Source of the DNA: Candidatus Acetothermia bacterium
GTDB taxonomy: Bacteria > Bipolaricaulota > Bipolaricaulia > RBG-16-55-9
Assembly: GCA_016201405.1 (NCBI GenBank)
Contig: JACQCZ010000014.1
Span: 418,631 to 482,630 of the forward strand
Reading direction: 5' to 3'
DNA length: 64,000 bases
A program made the position numbers and the translations under genes. Each line of letters opens with the position of its first letter. Within the stretch, counting starts at the first letter, position 1. Below are positions 14,719 through 24,824 of the stretch, one piece after another. The notes beneath the pieces are model-generated. The model ran no database searches. It saw only the letters and a list, made by a program, of their open reading frames with translations, and was not told where the DNA came from.

Positions 14719-17688
14719 ATGCGAGAGGCGACCAGCGCTGATCATTCCGACAGAGAGCCCGTCTTTCTCTTTTCCGATATTGAGAGCAGCACGCAGCTTT
14801 GGGAGCGCTTTCCTGAGGCAATGCCGGAGGCGCTTGCTCGTCATGACCGGATTCTCCAAGAGGTTATTCAGAAATTTGGCGGACAGATCATCAAACATAC
14901 TGGGGATGGAATCTTTGCTCGCTTTGAGAATGACCAAGCGCTCCGCTGTGCTCTCGAAATCCAGAAGAGAATCTCTCAGCAAGATTGGGGTGCTCTAGGC
15001 GAGATTCGTCTTCGTCTGGCTCTTCATGCTGGCCATGCCGAAAAGCGCGGTGAAGACTTCTTTGGCTTAGTCATCCACAGAACAGCCCGGCTCCTCTCGG
15101 CCGGCTGGGGCGGCCAGATTTTGCTCACGCCCGAAGCTCTCCAAAATTCCATTCTGCCCAACAATGCCTCAATCAAAGATTTAGGGAGCCATCCGCTCAA
15201 AGATTTGGGCACGCCTCAGCATATCTTTCAGCTAAATCATCGCGACTTAGAGAACAGAGAATTCCCGCCCCTCAAGACATTGGCCGTTCGACCCAACAAC
15301 CTGCCGACACAGCCGACGCCATTTCTGGGGCGCGAGCAAGAGCTTGCTGAAATCACCGCTCATCTCCGCGACACGCCTTGCAGATTACTCACTCTCGTCG
15401 GCCCCGGTGGAATTGGAAAGACCCGTCTAGCCGTGCAGACAGCGGCTGAGCTGATTGACTCTTTTGCCCAAGGCATCTACTTTGTGGCGCTTGCGCCCAT
15501 CTCTTCGGCAGAATTCTTCTTGTCCACGATTGCAGATGCACTTCGCTTCAATTTCTATGACGCTGAAGAGCCAAAGCGCCAGCTCTTCGATTATCTGCGC
15601 GAGAAGAATATGCTGCTTGTCTTGGACAACTTCGAGCATGTCATGGAAGGTGCCAGTCTAGTCGCTGAGATTTTGAAGAGCGCACCCAAGATCAAGTTTC
15701 TGGTCACTTCGCGTGAGCGGCTGCAAATCCAGGGAGAATGGGTCTACAGGATTCATGGCTTGGAATTTCCCGAGACTGGCGCCCGGGACAATTCAGAAAG
15801 CTACAGCGCGGTTCAGCTCTTCATGCAAAGCGCAGAGCGTGTGCAGCCACGGCGCTCGCGCGCCGAAGAAGATAGAGTAAATATTGCAAAGATTTGTGAG
15901 CTAGTAGAAGGAATTCCGCTTGGCATCGAGCTGGCAGCCTCTTGGGTGGAGGTCCTTCCCATCCATGAGATTGCCAAGGAGATCGAGAAGAATCAGGACT
16001 TTCTCTCCACTACCATGCGGGATGTCCCGGAGCGCCATCGCAGCCTGCGCGCTGTCTTTGAGTATTCGTGGAAACTTCTATCAGGGCTAGAGCAGCAGAT
16101 TTTTCGAAACTTATCGGTCTTCCGCGGCGGCTTCAAGCGAGATGCGGCTCAGGAGATTGCTGGCGCCGATCTTGCTCTCTTATCGATTTTAGCCAACAAA
16201 TCGCTCTTGCGAGTGCAGTCACCCGGGCGCTACGAGATGCTGGAGGTCCTGAGAAATTATGCCAGCGAAAAGCTTGAAGAAGATTGGCGTGAATTTGAAA
16301 AGACCCAAGAGAGCCACTCGCTCTACTTCACGATGTTCTTGCAGAAGCGGGAGAGCCATCTCAAGGGTGAGAATCAGAGAGAGACTCTGGAAGAGATCCG
16401 TGAGGAGATCGAGAATGTCCGAGAGGCATGGCGCTGGGCTGTGGCTCATCACAAGCTTGGCGCCCTTGATGATGCGCTTCATGGGCTCTATCTCTTTTAT
16501 GAGATGCGAAGCTGGTTCCAAGAGGGCGAGGAGCTCTTCAATGGGGCCATTGCCAGCTTAAAGAGCCGCGGATCGAGCCCGACGGCTCCTGACGAACGAT
16601 TAACAACTTTGGGCAGACTCGCCTCACGACAGGGAGGCTTTTGCCATCGGCTGGGCCAGAATGCCAAAGCGCAGGCAATGCTCGAAGAGGCCCTTCAGAT
16701 ACAGCAGTCACGTGACAATCCGGCGGAGCTGGCACTGACTTTGAATAACTTGGGAAATGTAGCGTATGCAACGGGTGATATCTCGAAGGCTCAGGAATTT
16801 CATCAATCAAGCCTCAAGATTCGGGAAGAGATCGGCGATCCCTGGGGCATTGCCACATCGCTGAGCAATCTCGGCGTGGTGGCAGATCGCCAGGGTAATC
16901 CTGAGAAGGCGCGAGATCTCTTTCAGCAGAGCCTGGATCACCGGCGCGAGAGTGGAGACCGCTATGGAGTTGCCTCATCACTCAACAATCTTGGTGTGCT
17001 GGCTGCCAGATTGGGTGAATATGAGGCGGCCAAAGAGCTTCATCAAGAGAGTCTTGCGCTTCGCCGCGAGGTTGGGGATCGCAAGGGCATTACGGAATCG
17101 CTCAACAACTTGGGGGTGGTGGCTGATGTCCTGGGAGAATTTGAAGAATCAAAAAGTTTCTACGAAGAGAGTCTGGCGCTTTCTCAAGAGATCGGAGATC
17201 AATTTGCCACAGCCAGAACACTCAACAATCTCGGCTTTGTAGCGTACAACTTGGGTGATTATCAGCGCGCCATGCACTTCTGCCAGCAGAGTCTAAGCAT
17301 CAATCGCGAGATCAAGAACCAGGCTGGAGTCGTTCTCTCGCTCAATGGGCTTGGCAACGCCTCCTCCGCGCTGGGCACGCTGGATGAGGCTGACCGCCAT
17401 TTCAAAGAGGCTCTGAGAACGGCTCGCTCATTTGGACAGCCTGCAGAATTGCTTGAAGTGCTCCTAGGGATGGCGGCACTCGCCATGCAGCGTGAAGAGG
17501 ATGAGCTGGCATTTGGGCTATTCACGCTCATTCATGATCACCCGGATTCCGAGCCTGAAATCAAGGAGACGGCAGAGCGCTTTCTCATCGAGATGAAATC
17601 CACTCGCACTGAATCCCAAGCCAGGGCACTCAAAGAGCGCGCTCCGATAAAATCTCTGGATGAGATGATAGAAAAACTCGCGAAGTGA
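14719..17688 (+). CDS. Class III cyclase-homology / NB-ARC ATPase / TPR signalling protein
   Basis: 989 residues in three parts. Residues ~13-165 are a class III nucleotide cyclase homology domain with both metal aspartates (FSDIESST, D20; HTGDGIF, D63). The usual Asn of the transition-state N-x3-R motif is His (H120 in VIHRTAR, with R124 kept), so catalytic activity is doubtful. Residues ~200-500 are a STAND/NB-ARC ATPase with Walker A GPGGIGKT (~228) and Walker B LLVLDNFEHV (~300). The C-terminal ~400 residues are TPRs with repeated LNNLGVVA and SLALRREVGDR-type helices. Cytoplasmic signal integration is likely; no DNA-binding domain is seen. It starts 31 bp after frr. Confidence 0.88.
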   Translation: MREATSADHSDREPVFLFSDIESSTQLWERFPEAMPEALARHDRILQEVIQKFGGQIIKHTGDGIFARFENDQALRCALEIQKRISQQDWGALGEIRLRLALHAGHAEKRGEDFFGLVIHRTARLLSAGWGGQILLTPEALQNSILPNNASIKDLGSHPLKDLGTPQHIFQLNHRDLENREFPPLKTLAVRPNNLPTQPTPFLGREQELAEITAHLRDTPCRLLTLVGPGGIGKTRLAVQTAAELIDSFAQGIYFVALAPISSAEFFLSTIADALRFNFYDAEEPKRQLFDYLREKNMLLVLDNFEHVMEGASLVAEILKSAPKIKFLVTSRERLQIQGEWVYRIHGLEFPETGARDNSESYSAVQLFMQSAERVQPRRSRAEEDRVNIAKICELVEGIPLGIELAASWVEVLPIHEIAKEIEKNQDFLSTTMRDVPERHRSLRAVFEYSWKLLSGLEQQIFRNLSVFRGGFKRDAAQEIAGADLALLSILANKSLLRVQSPGRYEMLEVLRNYASEKLEEDWREFEKTQESHSLYFTMFLQKRESHLKGENQRETLEEIREEIENVREAWRWAVAHHKLGALDDALHGLYLFYEMRSWFQEGEELFNGAIASLKSRGSSPTAPDERLTTLGRLASRQGGFCHRLGQNAKAQAMLEEALQIQQSRDNPAELALTLNNLGNVAYATGDISKAQEFHQSSLKIREEIGDPWGIATSLSNLGVVADRQGNPEKARDLFQQSLDHRRESGDRYGVASSLNNLGVLAARLGEYEAAKELHQESLALRREVGDRKGITESLNNLGVVADVLGEFEESKSFYEESLALSQEIGDQFATARTLNNLGFVAYNLGDYQRAMHFCQQSLSINREIKNQAGVVLSLNGLGNASSALGTLDEADRHFKEALRTARSFGQPAELLEVLLGMAALAMQREEDELAFGLFTLIHDHPDSEPEIKETAERFLIEMKSTRTESQARALKERAPIKSLDEMIEKLAK

Positions 17689-17698
17689 TGGCTGAAGA

Positions 17699-17950
17699 AT
17701 GTCGGGAAAATTTCGCACCATCTCGATCTACTGTGCCAAATGCAGCGCTCTGCTCTATAAATATCATAAGGGCGGCACAGGAGGCTTAGTCAAGTGTTTT
17801 CTCGATCTGATTGTTGAAGACAACACGCATGGCGACATGAGATGCCCTAAATGCCGCCAGGAATTTGCACGTCTGCGTATCATCCAAAATAAGCCGGCTC
17901 ACAAGATCATTCAGGGCAAGGTCTTTACAAAGGGCATGACCAGGAAGTAA
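17699..17950 (+). CDS. Small zinc-ribbon protein
   Basis: The 83-residue basic protein has two CxxC knuckles (IYCAKCSALLYKY and MRCPKCRQEFARL) about 40 residues apart, a typical zinc ribbon that may bind RNA or protein. It starts 10 bp after the cyclase/NB-ARC gene, so it is likely in the same transcript. The family is not recognised beyond the ribbon. Confidence 0.7.
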   Translation: MSGKFRTISIYCAKCSALLYKYHKGGTGGLVKCFLDLIVEDNTHGDMRCPKCRQEFARLRIIQNKPAHKIIQGKVFTKGMTRK

Positions 17951-17983
17951 AGTCTTTCCCGAACTCAAAATGAAAGAGGAGAG

Positions 17984-18439
17984 ATGCCCAAATACACCAC
18001 GCAAAATCTGACGACTGCGACGTTGAAAGATCTCTCTTGGCTCACTGGAAAATGGCTGGGTGAGATGGATGGATTCACTATCGAAGAGTATTGGAGCCAG
18101 CCCGCAGGAACCTCGATCATCGGCATGTTTCGCATGTTTACCCGAGAAGCGGTCAAGTTCTATGAGCTGCTTGTTTTTGAGATCGAGCCGCAAGGTCTTG
18201 TGCTCCGCATCAAGCACTTTAGCCCAAAGCTCAAGGGCTGGGAGGAGAAAGATCAAGCGACTGAGCTCTGGCTCGTGGCACTAAAGAAGAATGAGGCGCT
18301 CTTTTACAAACCCCAATCGAGCCCATCCAAGTGGCTAATCTATCAGCGACTTGATGAGAATGAATTGATCGCCTATTTCGATCAAGAGGATTGGGAGAAG
18401 CCGAGCGAGCCCTACCACTTTGTTCAGGATTCTAAATGA
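17984..18439 (+). CDS. DUF6265 family protein
   Basis: This 151-residue cytoplasmic protein has an AAAGAGGAGAG ribbon of purines as ribosome-binding site before ATG 17984. The opening LSWLTGKWLGEMDGFTIEEYW and GTSIIGMFRMF, followed by beta strands, match the DUF6265 lipocalin-like barrel. Function is unknown. Its 3' end overlaps the 3' end of the convergent chrA gene by 8 bp. Confidence 0.75.
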   Translation: MPKYTTQNLTTATLKDLSWLTGKWLGEMDGFTIEEYWSQPAGTSIIGMFRMFTREAVKFYELLVFEIEPQGLVLRIKHFSPKLKGWEEKDQATELWLVALKKNEALFYKPQSSPSKWLIYQRLDENELIAYFDQEDWEKPSEPYHFVQDSK

Positions 18440-19685
18440 GCGAGAGTAGAAAACCCGCAGCTGCTCCAACGACCACGATGATCCACGAGGGAAGCTTCAA
18501 GTAGACGAGCATCACAAACGCGATGACAGCCAGCAAAGCATCTTGAGGAGCCTTCACACTGCTGGACAGCACGGGGTGAACGAAAGCAGCTATTAACAAG
18601 CCGACAACAGCAGCATTGACTCCCATCAAAGCATTCTGCATCCCAGCAAATCGTCGCAGATGGCTCCAGAATGGCAGCACTCCCAAGACGAGCAAGAAAG
18701 AGGGGAGATAAATTGCCATGAGTGCAATCAGCCCTCCCAGCCAGCCATTGGGGGCTGGCTGCATCACAGCTCCAAGATAGGCCGCAAATGAAAAGAGCGG
18801 GCCAGGAACCCCTTGCGCGACTCCATAACCAGCCAGAAATAAGTCTTGCGATACCCAGCCTCGGGGAACGACTTCAGCTTGTAATAGCGGCAAAACAACA
18901 TGCCCGCCTCCAAATACGAGTGAGCCAACGCGATAAAAGACATCCAATACATGCAGCGCCGGAGAGGCAGTAAAACGTGCAGCCAATGGCAGCCCAATGA
19001 GCAAGAGAATGAATAGTACAAGACATAAAGTGCCGAATTTTCGAGTAATGGGGAGAGCCAAGTCATGTGGGGGTTCAGTCGAATGAGTGCGCAGAAAGCA
19101 CCAGCCTATCGCCCCTCCCGCAAGAATGACTGCCATCTGCATCAGCGGGGTCTGCCAAACCAACATGGCCGCTGCCGCCAAGATTGCCAGAGTGATGCGC
19201 GGAAGATCGGGCGTTAGAGTCCGTGCCATTCCCAAGATCGCTTGCGCGACCACGGCCACTGCGATGATCATCAGCCCTCGAAGCCAGCCCGCACCAATTA
19301 TGTTACCAAAGGTGGATACTCCATACGCAAAAAGAACCATAATCACTACAGATGGAAGAGTAAATGCAACCCAGGCGACGACAGCACCGGGAAGACCATT
19401 TCGAATCAGTCCAATTCCAATGCCGACCTGGCTGCTGGCGGGTCCTGGTAAGAGCTGGCAGAGCGAGACGAGATCCGCATAGAGCTTATCGCTCAGCCAT
19501 CTCTTTCGAGTGACAAACTCATCACGGAAGTAGCCAAGATGGGCGACCGGTCCCCCAAATGACGTCAGACCCAGACGCATAAAGATCCAGAAGAGCGCCA
19601 AAGTTGATTCTGATTTGAATGAACGCCTTGCTGGGTCTGAATCATGGAGCATCTCCCAGAATACTTGCTTCTTGAAGCCAAGCAC
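18432..19685 (-). CDS. chrA: ChrA-type chromate ion transporter
   Basis: The 417-residue membrane protein has two homologous halves, as in long-chain CHR transporters. Half 1 has the FGGPVAHLGYFRDEFV and LLPGPASSQVGIGIGLIRNG motifs; half 2 has FGGGHVVLPLLQAEVV and GVAQGVPGPLFSFAAYLGA. There are about ten to twelve transmembrane segments. Family members export chromate, although many genomic homologues have unproven substrates. The GTG at 19685 is the longest start; ATG 19652 fits the family N-terminus equally well. No chrB regulator is adjacent. Confidence 0.85.
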   Translation of the reverse strand: MLGFKKQVFWEMLHDSDPARRSFKSESTLALFWIFMRLGLTSFGGPVAHLGYFRDEFVTRKRWLSDKLYADLVSLCQLLPGPASSQVGIGIGLIRNGLPGAVVAWVAFTLPSVVIMVLFAYGVSTFGNIIGAGWLRGLMIIAVAVVAQAILGMARTLTPDLPRITLAILAAAAMLVWQTPLMQMAVILAGGAIGWCFLRTHSTEPPHDLALPITRKFGTLCLVLFILLLIGLPLAARFTASPALHVLDVFYRVGSLVFGGGHVVLPLLQAEVVPRGWVSQDLFLAGYGVAQGVPGPLFSFAAYLGAVMQPAPNGWLGGLIALMAIYLPSFLLVLGVLPFWSHLRRFAGMQNALMGVNAAVVGLLIAAFVHPVLSSSVKAPQDALLAVIAFVMLVYLKLPSWIIVVVGAAAGFLLSLI

Positions 19686-19800
19686 AAATGGCGTCGGTGC
19701 GCATCAAACTTGGTGACGTCTTTCAGATTACACCCGTAAATAGGATCTATAGACTACTCTGAATGATTCATATATAGTATGAACATTCAGGAGCAATAGC

Positions 19801-21388
19801 TTGGCTCACGCTAAAAAGAAGGCTTTGGGGAAACAGGGAGGGGCTATTGTGAGAAAGCCTGCCAAGCTCTCGAAAAACAGAAGTGCGAATGTCCTGCTTG
19901 AGAACCTGGGCAGCGACTTGAAAAAAGCGGACATCAACCAGCTAGAGAATTTCTTTTATCTCTCCCCTGATCTCTTTTGCATCTTAGATTTCCATGGAAA
20001 ATTCATGTATCTCAACCCGGCCTGGGAGCGAACACTGGGCTATAGCCTTAACGAGTTACTCGGTCGATCATACATCAATTTTATTCACCCTGAAGATCGC
20101 AATGCGACCCAGCAGGAGGCCAGCCGTGTTGTAGAAGGGGGAGAGTCTATTCTCTTCCTCAACCGCCTGATCCACAAAAATGGCTCTCATTGCTGGTTGC
20201 GCTGGAATGTCGTCCCGGACATGCAACAAGCGATGATCTACTGCGTCGCCCGTGATATCACAAACCTGAGAGAAGCCAACGAGAAGATTCGCACTCAGCT
20301 GGGTCAGCTGCAAGCCTTGCGCGAGATTGACAAGGCCATCACGGCAAGCGTTGATATCCAAGTGACTTTAAATGTCATCCTGGATCAAGTGCTGGCGCAT
20401 TTGCATGCCGACTCGGCTGCGGTCTTGAAGTTCAATCGCAGCACAGATTTTCTCGAGCTTGTCGCTGGAAAAGGATTTAGGACCTCTCTCATCTCCGAGA
20501 CCAGCTTGCGTGGCGATGAAGGCTATGCCGGGGAGAGCATCTCAACGCGAAAGATTGTCCATGTGCCCAGCCTTAGCGAAGCGGACTCGCCCTTTGTGCG
20601 CTCTCGCCTCGCTCGGGATGAGTCATTCGTCTCCTATTATTCTGCTCCACTCATTGCCAAAGGCAAGGTTGAAGGCGTGCTCGAAGTCTTCTTTCGTAAA
20701 GAGTTTCAAGGGAGCAAGGAATGGCTTGAATTCTTTCAGACAATCGCTGGCCAGGCGGCGATCGCCATCGACAATGCCTCTCTCTATGATAATTTACAGC
20801 AATCCAATCTGGAGCTTACGATCGCCTATGACCGCACTCTCGAGGGCTGGATCAAGGCTCTGGAGCTGCGCTCACACGAGACGGAGCAACATACTAGGCG
20901 AGTGACCCAGCTTACCATCAAGATCGCGCGAGCCATGGGTATTCATGACGAGCGCCTGACTCATTTCTGGAGAGGAGCGCTTCTCCATGACATTGGCAAG
21001 ATGGCCATTCCCGATTCCATTCTGAAGAAGCCGAAAGGGCTCGATCCCAAAGAATGGGAAGAGATGCGAAAGCATCCTGTCTATGCTCATCAGTTCTTGA
21101 GCACAATTCCCTATCTCAAACCGGCGCTCGAGATCCCGTACTGCCATCACGAGCGATGGGATGGCTCAGGCTATCCGCGGGGGATTGAAAGCGGAAGAGA
21201 TTCCATTGGAGGCGCGAATCTTTGCCGTCATTGATGTCTGGGATGCGCTCTCATCGGATCGACCCTATCGACAGGCATGGCCAAGAGAGAGAGTTCTTCA
21301 ATACATCTCCGATGAATCAGGGAAGCTCTTTGATCCAAACGTGGTCAGACTCTTTCTCTCGCTGATTGAGAAGGAGCCGCAAGGCTAA
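19801..21388 (+). pseudogene. PAS-GAF-HD-GYP cyclic-di-GMP phosphodiesterase, frameshifted
   Basis: A TTG start at 19801 lies 7 bp after CAGGAG. A PAS domain (FFYLSPDLFCILDFHGKFMY, ~50-165), a GAF domain (~175-330) and an HD-GYP domain (LLHDIGKMAIPD; CHHERWDGSGYPRG) read in one frame to 21234. The normal continuation (LKAEEIPLEARIFAVIDVW ... DRPYRQAW) lies in the next frame, 21161-21388. A G5 run at 21179-21183 in place of G4 accounts for the shift; removing one G restores a ~529-residue protein. HD-GYP enzymes hydrolyse c-di-GMP. This is either a real lesion or a homopolymer sequencing error; the shift falls right after the GYP motif. Confidence 0.85.
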
Positions 21389-22062
21389 ATATACTCTGGG
21401 TTTGCGGTGAGCCAGTAAATCATGCGGGCAGAGATGTTTCCGGCGTGATCTCCAATTCGCTCCAGATCACGAATCGACCACAAAATCGTGATCGTGTTCG
21501 AGGCGATCTTTTCCGCTTGGTCGAAGGGGTTCGATTTTCCGGCCATCTTGATCAGCTCCGTCAGCACATGGGTTCGTAAATCCCAGCAGGCTTGATCAAG
21601 CTCGCGGTCTTTGAAGATGACCGCTTTGGCTTTCTCAATATCTTGCTCGCGGAATGCTTCAAGAGCCTCCTCGATCATTTTGCACGCCAAACGCCCCAAT
21701 CGCAGCAGCTCCTCTTTTGAGGCCAAGACAAACGCATCGGAGACAATCGCATATTCACCCAAATTGACGGCCAGATCGCCGACGCGCTCTAAGTCTGTCG
21801 CAATCTTGAAGACGCTGAGAATCATGCGCAGATCGGAGGCGACAGGCTGCTGAAGTGCCAAGAGATCTGTGCATTGTTTCTCGATCTTCAGGGTCTGCTG
21901 GTCAATCGTGTCATCCCAGGCATCCATGCCCTTGGCCAGCGCCACATCGTGGGTCTCAATGGCGCGAAGGCCATTCTTGATGCCCTGCACCACTTCTTGC
22001 CCCATCTGCGGAACAGAATCTAGCAATCTTCCTAATTCTTGTCGATAGGATTCTCGTACCAT
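21385..22062 (-). CDS. phoU: Phosphate transport system regulator PhoU
   Basis: The 225-residue all-alpha protein has the two PhoU three-helix repeats. Metal-binding motifs are seen as ATDLERVGDLAVNLGEYA and IRDLERIGDHAGNISARMI. PhoU restrains phosphate uptake through PstB and sensor kinases. It is the last gene of the pst operon, 15 bp after pstB, and overlaps the convergent HD-GYP gene by 4 bp at the 3' end. Confidence 0.95.
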   Translation of the reverse strand: MVRESYRQELGRLLDSVPQMGQEVVQGIKNGLRAIETHDVALAKGMDAWDDTIDQQTLKIEKQCTDLLALQQPVASDLRMILSVFKIATDLERVGDLAVNLGEYAIVSDAFVLASKEELLRLGRLACKMIEEALEAFREQDIEKAKAVIFKDRELDQACWDLRTHVLTELIKMAGKSNPFDQAEKIASNTITILWSIRDLERIGDHAGNISARMIYWLTANPEYI

Positions 22063-22077
22063 GATTAAGTTCTTAGT

Positions 22078-22878
22078 TTATCCAAATTTCCCCGTAATGT
22101 AATCTTCGGTCGCTTTCTTCTCCGGCTTCTCAAAGATCCGCTCTGTCTTGCCAAACTCAATCAGCTCCCCCAGATAAAAGAAGGCTGTGTAGTCTGAAAC
22201 TCGCGCCGCTTGCTGCATATTATGAGTGACGATGATCACGGTATAGTCTCGCTGCAGCTCTTGAATCAGATCTTCGATCTTGGATGTGGCAACCGGGTCA
22301 AGGGCAGAACAGGGCTCGTCCATCAGCAAGACCTCTGGCTCGATCGCCAGTGCCCTGGCAATACAAAGTCTCTGCTGCTGGCCACCCGAGAGGCTGGCTC
22401 CTGAGGCCTTGTACAGCCGATCTTTGACTTCATCCCAAAGGGCAGCCCGGCGCAGGCTCTTTTCAGCCAAATCATCGAGAACATCTCGCTTGCGCACGCC
22501 CGCCAGCTTGAGGCCAGCCACCGCGTTGTCATAGATCGACATCGTTGGGAATGGATTCGGCTTCTGAAAGACCATGCCAACGCGCCTTCGTATCTGGACA
22601 GGGTCGATCATCGGATCATAAATATTCTCGTTATCTAAGAGCACCTGACCTTTTACGTGAGCAGAAGGGACGAGCTCATGCATGCGGTTGAAGCAGCGCA
22701 AGATTGTTGTTTTCCCGCAGCCCGAAGGGCCGATAAAGGCCGTGACGCAATTGCGCTCGATATCCAGATTGACATCTTTGACTGCCCGGTTCTCTCCATA
22801 AAAGGCGGAGAGCTGTTTTGCTTGCATGACAATCTGCGCGGTCTGGGCCTGGCTCTCTTGCGTCATCGGCGTGGCCAT
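22078..22878 (-). CDS. pstB: Phosphate ABC transporter ATP-binding protein
   Basis: 266 residues from ATG 22878, which has a strong AAAGGAGG ribosome-binding site; 9 upstream codons in frame are dropped. ABC motifs: Walker [11 protein letters not shown]-loop [15 protein letters not shown] (PstB-specific), signature LSGGQQQRL, Walker [13 protein letters not shown] and the H-loop VTHNMQQA. It powers the PstCA channel from the cytoplasmic side. Confidence 0.97.
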   Translation of the reverse strand: MATPMTQESQAQTAQIVMQAKQLSAFYGENRAVKDVNLDIERNCVTAFIGPSGCGKTTILRCFNRMHELVPSAHVKGQVLLDNENIYDPMIDPVQIRRRVGMVFQKPNPFPTMSIYDNAVAGLKLAGVRKRDVLDDLAEKSLRRAALWDEVKDRLYKASGASLSGGQQQRLCIARALAIEPEVLLMDEPCSALDPVATSKIEDLIQELQRDYTVIIVTHNMQQAARVSDYTAFFYLGELIEFGKTERIFEKPEKKATEDYITGKFG

Positions 22879-22909
22879 GGTGATCCTCCTTTCATCATTT
22901 TTCAAGTCT

Positions 22910-23761
22910 CTACTTTCGTAATGTTGACCTGCGGGTGCTGAGGCGCGCCAGAAGGCTCGTCAAAGTGACGAAGAGCACCAAGATCAAACAGGCTGCCCAT
23001 GCTTGACTCCAAAGTTTTGGATCGGGTCCCGTCGCAAAATTGTAGATTTCCAAGGGAAGGGCTGCAATCGGCTCAGTCAGACTTCGATTCGGCCAAAGAT
23101 TCCCTAGCGCAGTAAGAACAAGCGGTGCGGTCTCTCCTGCGACGCGTGCGACGGAGAGCAAGATTCCCGTGATGATTCCTGCGCGCGCCGTCTTCATGAC
23201 GATAAAGAGGATCACCTTCCATTGTCGCACTCCAAGCGCCAAGGCCGCTTCCCTCAACGAGTTCGGGACCAATAATGCAATCTCTTCTGTGCTTCGAGTA
23301 ATAATCGGAATCATCAGAACCATAAGTGTAAAAGCGCCTGCCAAAGCTGAGAAGTGATGAGTATTGACCACAATAAATGCAAATCCAAAGACTCCTACCA
23401 CAATGGAAGGCGTTGAGTTAAGGATGTCAGTAAAAAAACGAAGAATATTGCCAAAGCGCCCCCGCCTGCCGTACTCAGAGAGGAATAGTCCGCTCATCAC
23501 GCCGATAGGCACTCCTAGCAAAGAGGCTAATGCTACAAGCTCAATGGTGCCGATGATGCCATTTGAGATCCCCAGGCCACTGCTTTCAGGCTGGGTGAAC
23601 AAGTCCCAGTTGAAGGCACCCACTCCCTGAATGACTAGAAACCCCAAGATAAGAAAAAGAGACGAGATACCGGCAAGAGTAGCAAGCATACAGAGCGCGT
23701 GCATGATGTGGTTGACCCAATACCGCGACCCTCTCACCCTTTTAAAACGCGGGCTACTCAT
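22910..23761 (-). CDS. pstA: Phosphate ABC transporter permease PstA
   Basis: The 283-residue inner-membrane permease has six predicted transmembrane segments and the EAA-type coupling loop ([21 protein letters not shown]). It forms the phosphate channel with PstC and overlaps pstC by 4 bp, so translation is coupled. The [15 protein letters not shown] segment is typical of PstA. Confidence 0.95.
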   Translation of the reverse strand: MSSPRFKRVRGSRYWVNHIMHALCMLATLAGISSLFLILGFLVIQGVGAFNWDLFTQPESSGLGISNGIIGTIELVALASLLGVPIGVMSGLFLSEYGRRGRFGNILRFFTDILNSTPSIVVGVFGFAFIVVNTHHFSALAGAFTLMVLMIPIITRSTEEIALLVPNSLREAALALGVRQWKVILFIVMKTARAGIITGILLSVARVAGETAPLVLTALGNLWPNRSLTEPIAALPLEIYNFATGPDPKLWSQAWAACLILVLFVTLTSLLARLSTRRSTLRK

Positions 23762-24711
23762 TCGTTCTGTCCTCCCATAGAGACCTTGCTCATGCGAATG
23801 ATAAGAAGCCTTGCCAATCCATTGACGATAAATGTGACTGCGAAGAGTAGCAATCCGATTGCGATCAACGCCTCAACATACAGAGGATAAGTCGCTTCCC
23901 GGATCTCGTTGGCAATGACACTGGCCATGGTATAGCCCGCTTGAAAGAGGCTCGTCTTGATAAAATGTGAGTTCCCAATCACCATAGTCACAGCCATCGT
24001 CTCTCCCAGCGCTCTTCCCCAACCCAACATTACAGCACCAACAATGCCGGATCTGCCATAGGGAATGACGGCTTTTTTGATCATGTCCCATTTGGTCGCG
24101 CTGAGCGCCAATGCAGCTTCGCGCTGGCTGTTGGGCACGGCAGCTAAGACTTCGCGTGCCACAGCGGTGATGAAGGGAAGAATCATAATCGCCAGAATGA
24201 CGCCTGCACTGAACATGCTAAATCCCCTGATGGGCGGGGCAAAAAGTGGAATAAAGCCCAGTGTGTCCGACAGAAATGGCATGATGTGATCGTGCAAAAA
24301 TGGTACAAGATAAAAGAGACCCCACATGCCATAGACTACACTTGGAATGGCCGCTAACAACTCGACCAAAAACGAAATGGGCGTCCGTAAAAAACGCGGA
24401 GCCAATTCATTTAAGAATATTGCAGTCCCCAAGCCAAGCGGCACAGCAATAATCAATGCCAAAATCGAAGAGACGACTGTTCCATAGATGAAGGGAAGCG
24501 CACCGAACGTTGGAGGTCGATCGGCATTTTCAGATGGATTCCAATCTCCCCCATAAATGAATTGAAGACCAAACTGTTGGAAGACAGGCCAGGACTCAAT
24601 CGCCATTACCGCAATCATCAGGCCGACAATCATGACGATAAAGAGTCCTGCTGTTGCCAGAATCCATTTGAAGAGAGAATCTGGTGGTAGAGAGAATCGT
24701 TTGGGTTTCAT
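23758..24711 (-). CDS. pstC: Phosphate ABC transporter permease PstC
   Basis: The 317-residue permease has about six to eight transmembrane segments and the coupling loop NSQREAALALSATKWDMIK. The sequences AAIPSVVYGMWGLFYLVP and GRALGETMAVTMVIGNS are hallmarks of PstC. It lies 113 bp after pstS, with an intervening hairpin that may lower expression of the distal genes. Confidence 0.95.
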   Translation of the reverse strand: MKPKRFSLPPDSLFKWILATAGLFIVMIVGLMIAVMAIESWPVFQQFGLQFIYGGDWNPSENADRPPTFGALPFIYGTVVSSILALIIAVPLGLGTAIFLNELAPRFLRTPISFLVELLAAIPSVVYGMWGLFYLVPFLHDHIMPFLSDTLGFIPLFAPPIRGFSMFSAGVILAIMILPFITAVAREVLAAVPNSQREAALALSATKWDMIKKAVIPYGRSGIVGAVMLGWGRALGETMAVTMVIGNSHFIKTSLFQAGYTMASVIANEIREATYPLYVEALIAIGLLLFAVTFIVNGLARLLIIRMSKVSMGGQNE

Positions 24712-24758
24712 GACAATGTCAAATTATATCGTTCCCTTATTGCCCCCACCAAATGAAG

Positions 24759-24793
24759 AAGAAGGCCCTCCTATTCACCGGGAGGGCCTTCTT
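24759..24793 (-). terminator. Strong hairpin between pstS and pstC
   Basis: Perfect 13-bp stem (AAGAAGGCCCTCC / GGAGGGCCTTCTT) with a 9-nt loop. On the transcribed strand it lies ~30 bp after the pstS stop and is not followed by a U-tract. It may stabilise the abundant pstS message or partly terminate transcription, giving more binding protein than permease. Confidence 0.65.
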
Positions 24794-24824
24794 AAGCGCG
24801 CTCACAACTGACCTTTGGGCGATT

